A stretch of 64,000 nt of DNA from assembly GCA_041908445.1 (NCBI GenBank), contig JAYRFK010000130.1, forward strand, positions 1 through 64,000. Direction: 5' to 3'. Positions 61,813-64,000 of the stretch are shown one piece after another (positions within the stretch are counted from its first letter, which is position 1; each line of letters starts with the position of its first letter). Below the pieces are notes generated by a model. It saw nothing but the letters and a program-made list of their open reading frames with translations. It was not told the origin of the DNA and ran no database searches. This DNA comes from JAEUJM01 sp041908445. GTDB taxonomy: Bacteria; Actinomycetota; Acidimicrobiia; Acidimicrobiales; DATDAH01. Both the position numbers and the translations under genes were made by a program.

Positions 61813-64000
61813 TCAGCCCGAGAGGTCGAGGCGGAAGCGGTGCTCGATCACCGGCGACGTGCCGCCGACCTGCACCGACCACGTGATGTCCAGCGTGGCC
61901 GCCGACGAAGTGGTCACCGCCAGCGCGATCGAGTGCGGGGTGGCCCCGTCGAAGGCGATCGGCGTCCCCGTCGGCTGGGTGACGACCTCCGCGGCCACGA
62001 CCACCTGGTCGGCGTTGGGGCGGGCGAAGGCCACCGTGGCCGCGTCCACGCCCGGCACGACGGGCGGGCCCGCCGCCCGGATGGCGGCCGTGCTGGCGTC
62101 GAAGTTGGCGCCGGCGGTGCGGATGCGGGCCAACCAGACCGCCGTCGGCACACCCGCCGGCGCCGTGACCGGGATGGTGGAGGGGGTGTCGAGGGCCTCG
62201 CCGAAGGTGCCGAGGTCGGTCCCGAGGGTGACGGACGTGACCTCGGGGGTGACCCACGGGTCGGTGGTGGAGAGCTCGGCCCGGGTCCGCACCCAGCGGT
62301 CGCCGTCGTGGGCGTACGCCGCCGGCGTGCCCGACGCCGTGTACCAGGTGGCGTCGGTGCCGTCGGGGCCGACGAAGGGGGCGAGCACGCTCGCGAGCTG
62401 GTTGGGGCCGCTGGCCAGCTGGAACCGCACCGCGCCACCGGCCGGCGTGGTCGCGGCCCAGTCGAGCAGGCCGTACACGCCCTGGGTGCCGGTGTCGACG
62501 GGCGCCGAGTCCCACCGGCCGCCGTCCACGTAGCTGCCCTCCTCCGCCCGCGAGGTCACCGACGGCGCCGGGTAGGCGATCTGGCGGCCCTGGAGGACGC
62601 CTCCCACCTGGGACTCGTCGCCGGCGCCGGCGCCACCGGCGCGGTCGTAGGCCAGCCAGAACGGCTCGCCGCCGGTGGACGCGACCGACAGGGCCGACGC
62701 CCCCACCACCCACCCGGTGGCGTCGGCGGCGTGGCCGATGAAGCCACCCGACAGCCCGGCGCCGGCGCAGGCCACGGGCGGCCCACCGGCGATCGAGAGC
62801 TGCGTGCCCGCCTCGGGGCAGGCGGCGGTCACGTGCTCGGAATCGACGGGGATCAGGTAGCGGTCCCCCAGCTCCCCCGCCGGCCAGAATGCCGTGCTCT
62901 CGCCCCCGTCACCGTCGTCGCGCTGGACGGCGCCGGCGGCCACGTCGAGCGCGGTGACGCGGACCGCGGGACCACCACCGTCGACCGCGCCCGGACCGAA
63001 CGTGTCCCGGTCGTCCGGGTCGCCTGCCACCAGCTCTTCGGTGCCGTCCGAGCGGTCGACCGCGGCGGTGCCGGTCGCCCCGTAGCCCAGCTCGGCCCAC
63101 TGGCTCTCGACCCCGAGGAGGTCGTCGGTGGTGGCCGGCGGCACGACCACCGAGTCGCCGCCGGCATCCGAGCGGTGGGTCAGGAGGAAGGGGACGCCGT
63201 TGGTCGAGCGCACGACCGCCGTGTGGGTCGAGGTGACGTCGGCGACGAGGGTGACGGTGCCGTCGCCGGGGGCCACCGAGGCGCTCGTCACGGTGCTGGT
63301 GCCGTCGGCGACCTCGACGTCCGCGGTCGCCCACGGGGACCGCACCGAGAACCGCTGGCCGTCACGCTCGACGGGCACCACGAAGCTCGTCCCCGCGAAC
63401 GCGGCCGGCACCAGCGAGTCCTGGCCGTCCCCCGTGCCCGTGGCCGCCAGCGGGCCGGTGGTGGCGACGACGGTGTCGGGCCCGTTGCCGGTGAAGGTGA
63501 GCACGTCGCCGGCGTCGGCGCCGACCGGGGGGCCGCCGTCCTGGGTCACCACGGTGCCGTCGGCGTACGGCGCCACCCGCACCTCGTCGGCGCCCGGGCC
63601 GTAGGCGTCGCTGACCGTGTAGTAGAGCGGCACCGGGGCGGCGGTGGTCATCACCGCCAGCTGGTCGCCGACCGGGGCCACCGGCGCCGGGTTGTTCCAG
63701 TACAGGCAGAAGTCGGTGGTCGCCCCGGCGGTGATCTGGTCGACCTGCACCCACACGTCGGTGGCGATGGTGTCGAGAGTGGCCGGGTCGACCCACAGGT
63801 CGAGGTCGACGAACCCGCCGCCACCGTCGCTGCGCTCGGCCCGCAGGTCCTGGGCGTCGGGGTCGAAGGTGCCGCCGGCGATGGGCCCGGCGGTGTCCAG
63901 CACCACCCGCACCTGGTAGCCGGCGAGGTCGGACGCGCCTGCGGCGGTGTGGTCGACGTCGAAGCAGCGACGGGACCGCCACGCCGAGTTCCACCAGGGC
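61813..64000 (-). CDS. Large secreted DUF2341-domain protein, 5' end outside window
   Basis: The frame is open from the right edge to 61813 (about 729 residues seen). The DUF2341 domain starts immediately (WWNSAWRSRRCFDVDHTAAG; DLAGYQVRVVLDTAGPI; DVWVQVDQITAGATTDFCLYWNNP, cited in part), a hallmark of surface/pilin-associated proteins. Further beta-sandwich repeats follow (VTLVADVTSTHTAVVRSTNG; FWLAYDRAGG; GDRWVRTRAELSTTDPWVTP). Extracellular; first seen gene of the minus-strand set that ends with the SipW-like gene. Confidence 0.8.
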   Translation of the reverse strand, partial: PWWNSAWRSRRCFDVDHTAAGASDLAGYQVRVVLDTAGPIAGGTFDPDAQDLRAERSDGGGGFVDLDLWVDPATLDTIATDVWVQVDQITAGATTDFCLYWNNPAPVAPVGDQLAVMTTAAPVPLYYTVSDAYGPGADEVRVAPYADGTVVTQDGGPPVGADAGDVLTFTGNGPDTVVATTGPLAATGTGDGQDSLVPAAFAGTSFVVPVERDGQRFSVRSPWATADVEVADGTSTVTSASVAPGDGTVTLVADVTSTHTAVVRSTNGVPFLLTHRSDAGGDSVVVPPATTDDLLGVESQWAELGYGATGTAAVDRSDGTEELVAGDPDDRDTFGPGAVDGGGPAVRVTALDVAAGAVQRDDGDGGESTAFWPAGELGDRYLIPVDSEHVTAACPEAGTQLSIAGGPPVACAGAGLSGGFIGHAADATGWVVGASALSVASTGGEPFWLAYDRAGGAGAGDESQVGGVLQGRQIAYPAPSVTSRAEEGSYVDGGRWDSAPVDTGTQGVYGLLDWAATTPAGGAVRFQLASGPNQLASVLAPFVGPDGTDATWYTASGTPAAYAHDGDRWVRTRAELSTTDPWVTPEVTSVTLGTDLGTFGEALDTPSTIPVTAPAGVPTAVWLARIRTAGANFDASTAAIRAAGPPVVPGVDAATVAFARPNADQVVVAAEVVTQPTGTPIAFDGATPHSIALAVTTSSAATLDITWSVQVGGTSPVIEHRFRLDLSG

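Overview
The window is about 72% G+C, packed with genes on both strands, uses many GTG starts and 1-30 bp gene overlaps, and carries families typical of actinobacteria (a Nur-type nickel regulon, NarL-type two-component pair, DUF4333 lipoprotein, fused Liv transporter). It most resembles an environmental actinobacterium, perhaps of the class Acidimicrobiia; that placement is an inference from gene content, not from a marker phylogeny. Left end (1-6700): the 5' part of dnaX is divergent from the SRP RNA gene and a tRNA-Ser(GGA). Immediately downstream of the tRNA lies a short, clearly lower-G+C island of about 5 kb: a large serine recombinase whose open frame runs into the antisense of the tRNA, an ImmA/IrrE-like metalloprotease, a secreted DNRLRE/Ig/I36-like protein split by a frameshift, and a small membrane protein. 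6.7-21 kb: a Tat-exported beta-helix protein, an HD-GYP/LuxR fusion, tadA, tRNA-Ser(CGA), a YHYH/S-layer-homology protein, then a copper-delivery set (SCO1, PCu(A)C, a cupredoxin) with an Lrp regulator and a CaiB/BaiF CoA-transferase, and an ABC exporter. 21-33 kb (minus strand): a thioesterase and endonuclease IV, then one long catabolic operon: livJ, a single-chain LivH-LivM-LivG, livF, an acyl-CoA ligase, a canonical enoyl-CoA hydratase, a MenB/BadI-type crotonase, an SDR, a TetR regulator and an NPD/nitronate-monooxygenase-type flavoprotein. Tandem inverted repeats sit just upstream of livJ. Together these look like uptake, CoA activation, beta-oxidation-like steps and ring opening of a cyclic carboxylic acid. 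33-46 kb: a GH36 alpha-galactosidase, a PAS/GAF/GGDEF/EAL protein, a metallo-beta-lactamase-fold protein with a His-rich tail, a nickel/cobalt ECF system (CbiO plus a CbiM-CbiN-CbiQ fusion) with a Nur-like box and a Fur-family regulator, a UBP zinc finger, xseA-xseB, and an arsR-sulP pair under a leaderless promoter. 46-64 kb: a lipoprotein, a HAD hydrolase, a polyprenyl synthase, a second PAS/GGDEF/EAL protein, a NarL-type two-component system, purE-purK divergent from a P-type cation ATPase that is preceded by a yybP-ykoY (manganese) riboswitch, two small regulators, a CrtO-type acyltransferase, and the start of an exported-protein cluster (DUF2341 protein, four-helix membrane protein, SipW-like secreted protein) that leaves the window.
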